Source: Bacillus_CJ salitolerans
Lineage (GTDB): Bacteria; Bacillota; Bacilli; Bacillales; SA4
Direction of reading: 5' to 3'
Length of the DNA: 64,000 nucleotides
Assembly: GCF_042680805.1 (NCBI RefSeq)
Contig: NZ_JBHUEM010000003.1
Coordinates: 124,001 to 188,000, forward strand
The notes under the pieces are model-generated. The model ran no database searches. It was given only the letters and a program-made list of their open reading frames with translations, and was not told where the DNA came from. How positions within the stretch are numbered: position 1 is the stretch's first letter; each line of letters begins with the position of its first letter. Below, one piece after another: positions 63,001-64,000 of this stretch. Both the position numbers and the translations under genes were made by a program.

Positions 63001-63720
63001 TTAGGAACTTTTGGCGCATTTATTGCAGAGCCAAGAGGAACACAATATTTACATCCGAAGACATTAAAACCTGTTATTACAAATGATAATGTTGTCTTAA
63101 GAAATCCTTTCTTGCCTGAGATTAGAGAATTCGTCTTAGTGATGTATGATGGAGCTCGATTGGTCGATAAAAAAGGAGACCTTATTGTTGACCCTGTTGA
63201 GGGTATCTTAGGGTTTGTTGATCCAGAGGATCGACAGGATTTAGTTGATACGTATGATAATGGATCAAGAGGCTTTAATTATCGAACAGAAAGGTTAATT
63301 AATCGATTAAGACATCACCCTGTATTAAAGGATATATTCAGTTCAAAGGTTCACGGTGATCCATCAACACCAGTATTTGAGGCATACCCGGGAGAACCTA
63401 TTACCATTCGATTAGTTAATCCATCTGAACGAAGACGGGCACATGGCTTTCATTTACATGGACACTACTGGAATTCAGATGATAAGGATCTTACATCTGA
63501 GGTTCGGTCAATAGAAGGTGAAATAGTTGCTGGCCATACAGATGACTTACAAATTAATTATGGGGCAGGAAGTCTATATAATTTCCCAGGGGACTATATG
63601 TACCGTTCAGGGAATATACGCTGGGATATAGAACAAGGCATGTGGGGAATTCTTCGTGTTCATAAAGATAGGCAGAAACAATTGCCACCGTTAAAGAAGA
63701 TTAGTAGAAAAAAACCTTAA
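60049..63720 (+). CDS. mnxG: MnxG-type multicopper manganese oxidase
   Basis: A 1,223-residue multicopper oxidase built of three similar double-cupredoxin blocks (about residues 1-370, 450-800 and 830-1210), close to the length known for MnxG. Copper sites are visible as VFHYHVHQW (near 284), IIHCHLYPHFGVGMW (near 333, the HCH-x3-H-x4-M signature), THVHFVKF (near 529), FFHDHLFASYHQQHG (near 573) and HGFHLHGHYW (near 1130). Each block ends in Pro/Cys-rich linkers. There is no signal peptide, as expected for a spore-surface protein. GTG 60049 follows GGGAGGG. It likely oxidises Mn(II) to Mn(IV) oxide on the spore. Confidence 0.9.
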   Translation: MKRFYHVVAIPIRIVLNNFGDYAPDGMMYVLKENEDRLKELVKKNPFTPIDLVEPLCIRANKGDTVEILFENQIHYATGMHFLEADYNVLDSDGANVGFNPNTLVDPGQKILYQIHVNHEGIYFFHDLGNPDSSDEGTNINGLFGCLFVQRRGSWWTDPVTGGPINSGLFADVHHPFAPSFREYGLIFHDEMSTKDMTGNKPLDPETNQERESTHAINYRYEPIQNRVKLIEEGVVCPDCVGEEVHHDSWVFGDPATTILRGYKGDPVRIRLVHGGVKETHVFHYHVHQWFKDTHNTDSDVIDSISVSPQTWYTIEPLYGLGSLQEAIGDVIIHCHLYPHFGVGMWTLCRIFDTLQDGSQCYPNGVPIKPLQPLPDRPCPPKPTKERPGFPNFIPGKVGCKAPRPPLGIVGGREMTELERNAAVPFARPGAVFADPCAIVENPVVEEFNISLIELPIVYNRQGWHDPKGRMYVLDEDIDDVLAGRKESEPLIIHMNAGSCIRINFTNRLPEVAGGDAFQLVTRTYEASTHVHFVKFDVLVSDGGNVGWNYDSSVLPGETIRYEYFADVELKAWFFHDHLFASYHQQHGVFGAGVVHARFSEVFNSKTGREVNGGAQVTVTHPLIPDYRDFALMVHDFSLLFDKNGCPLNPPDFPGSQDDPGLFGVNYKNEPLQFRLGKDCDPAYSFSSFVNGDPITPILHCYEGDPIRVRLLQGAHEESHSFNIHGLRWQSERPDVETSVRSQQHIGISESFTFELDVPRSGDYLWTFETEEDLWNGLWGLIRAFDEKVDFLIPLPDRRNPPERTKPLPVCDGKPPCPPEIVEALGPKDAPVKKFDVVAFHTPILYSKWGEKDPFGIVFALREDMDDILCGRKKPIPLILRANQGDAVEVKLTSFLEFDQFPFPDGIWPYPPVKEQAFYPPSVRISLHPQLIQYDVKTSSGETVGFNPDQTVGPGETITYKWYVDVPVGSCGMWDMADIRNHRSLGTFGAFIAEPRGTQYLHPKTLKPVITNDNVVLRNPFLPEIREFVLVMYDGARLVDKKGDLIVDPVEGILGFVDPEDRQDLVDTYDNGSRGFNYRTERLINRLRHHPVLKDIFSSKVHGDPSTPVFEAYPGEPITIRLVNPSERRRAHGFHLHGHYWNSDDKDLTSEVRSIEGEIVAGHTDDLQINYGAGSLYNFPGDYMYRSGNIRWDIEQGMWGILRVHKDRQKQLPPLKKISRKKP

Positions 63721-63732
63721 GGTGTGGGAAAA

Positions 63733-64000
63733 GTGAATAAGAGAGTATTAAGAATATATTTTCTCATTAGCATAGTAGGGTTGCTAGCTGTCTATTTCTT
63801 TTGGCCAAAGTATGAAAAGCTGCCCATCTTAGAAACTGTTTCAAGTTTTCAATTAGAAAATGTCCATGGTGGTACGTATAGTTTAAATAATGAAAAAATA
63901 AAGTTAGTTACCTTTTTCTATACGCATTGTCCTGACATTTGTCCAATGACAATGATGGATTTAATGAAGCTACAAGCCCAGCTTCAAAAAGAAGGGATTT
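63733..64000 (+). CDS. SCO1/SenC-like copper chaperone, N-terminal part
   Basis: The frame starts at GTG 63733 behind GGTGTGGG, 12 bases after mnxG, and runs off the window. One N-terminal membrane anchor (IYFLISIVGLLAVYFFW) is followed by a thioredoxin-like fold with the copper motif FFYTHCPDICPMT (C-x3-C-P). SCO-like proteins deliver copper or reduce thiols. Placed after mnxG, it probably supplies copper to the oxidase. Confidence 0.85.
   Translation, partial: MNKRVLRIYFLISIVGLLAVYFFWPKYEKLPILETVSSFQLENVHGGTYSLNNEKIKLVTFFYTHCPDICPMTMMDLMKLQAQLQKEGI

Overview
The window looks like chromosomal DNA of a low-GC, spore-forming Bacillaceae bacterium. The left flank carries the Bacillus yjcF-yjcG-yjcH block. 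The right flank carries a mnx-type operon for the spore-surface manganese-oxidising multicopper oxidase (mnxE, mnxF, a 1,223-residue mnxG), followed by a SCO1-like copper protein. Start sites throughout have strong GGAGG-type ribosome binding sites. All product calls come from reading motifs by eye; no database search was run.

Between these flanks lies about 51.6 kb of acquired DNA inserted at the 3' end of a tRNA-Val(GAC) gene. An exact 46-bp copy of the tRNA 3' half occurs at 4091-4136 and again at 55644-55689. The insert appears to be two islands in tandem. Island 1 (about 4.1-43.6 kb) has integrase Int1 at its left end and paired TTGCTAACAT-type repeats at both ends. Island 2 (about 43.7-55.7 kb) has its own tRNA-Val(GAC), integrase Int2, and paired GGTACC-type repeats at both ends.

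Island 1, left to right: Int1; an Abi_C/HEPN-like protein; three back-to-back tyrosine recombinases (a RIT-type element); a regulator with flanking palindromes and a small excisionase operon; decayed ABC-transporter DNA; an intact IS110/IS1111-type element with a structured RNA 3' of its transposase; a short-chain dehydrogenase-like reductase; a decayed methyltransferase and ECF sigma/anti-sigma remnant. Then comes the main cargo at 19.2-33.0 kb, a compact one-direction cluster. It encodes a GT4 glycosyltransferase, a Nudix hydrolase, a SerRS-like amino acid:carrier-protein ligase with its carrier protein, two nucleotidyltransferases, a DNA methyltransferase, an APH-type kinase, two thymidylate-kinase-like proteins, an NDK, a guanylate-kinase-like protein, a HAD phosphatase and a PqqD-like leader-binding protein. 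It also has two identical 21-residue precursor peptides with a YxxP leader motif, a CPBP protease and a three-gene ABC exporter. I read this as an undescribed RiPP pathway in which a peptide may be joined to an amino acid and/or nucleotide. The rest of island 1 holds recombinase and restriction remnants, repeat-rich non-coding DNA, a four-gene minus-strand cassette (membrane protein, MBL-fold hydrolase, two unknowns), a second IS110/IS1111 element with a nonsense mutation, a PIN-domain protein and a zinc protease.

Island 2 carries Int2, a winged-helix replication-type protein, a beta-lactamase-fold hydrolase, a GNAT acetyltransferase, a frameshifted AIPR abortive-infection gene, a three-gene adenosine deaminase-HAM1-SIR2 operon matching the Kongming (KomABC) anti-phage system, and a free-standing LAGLIDADG endonuclease beside the right attachment site. 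The insert is thus a mixed defence and natural-product island beside, but not interrupting, the mnx operon.
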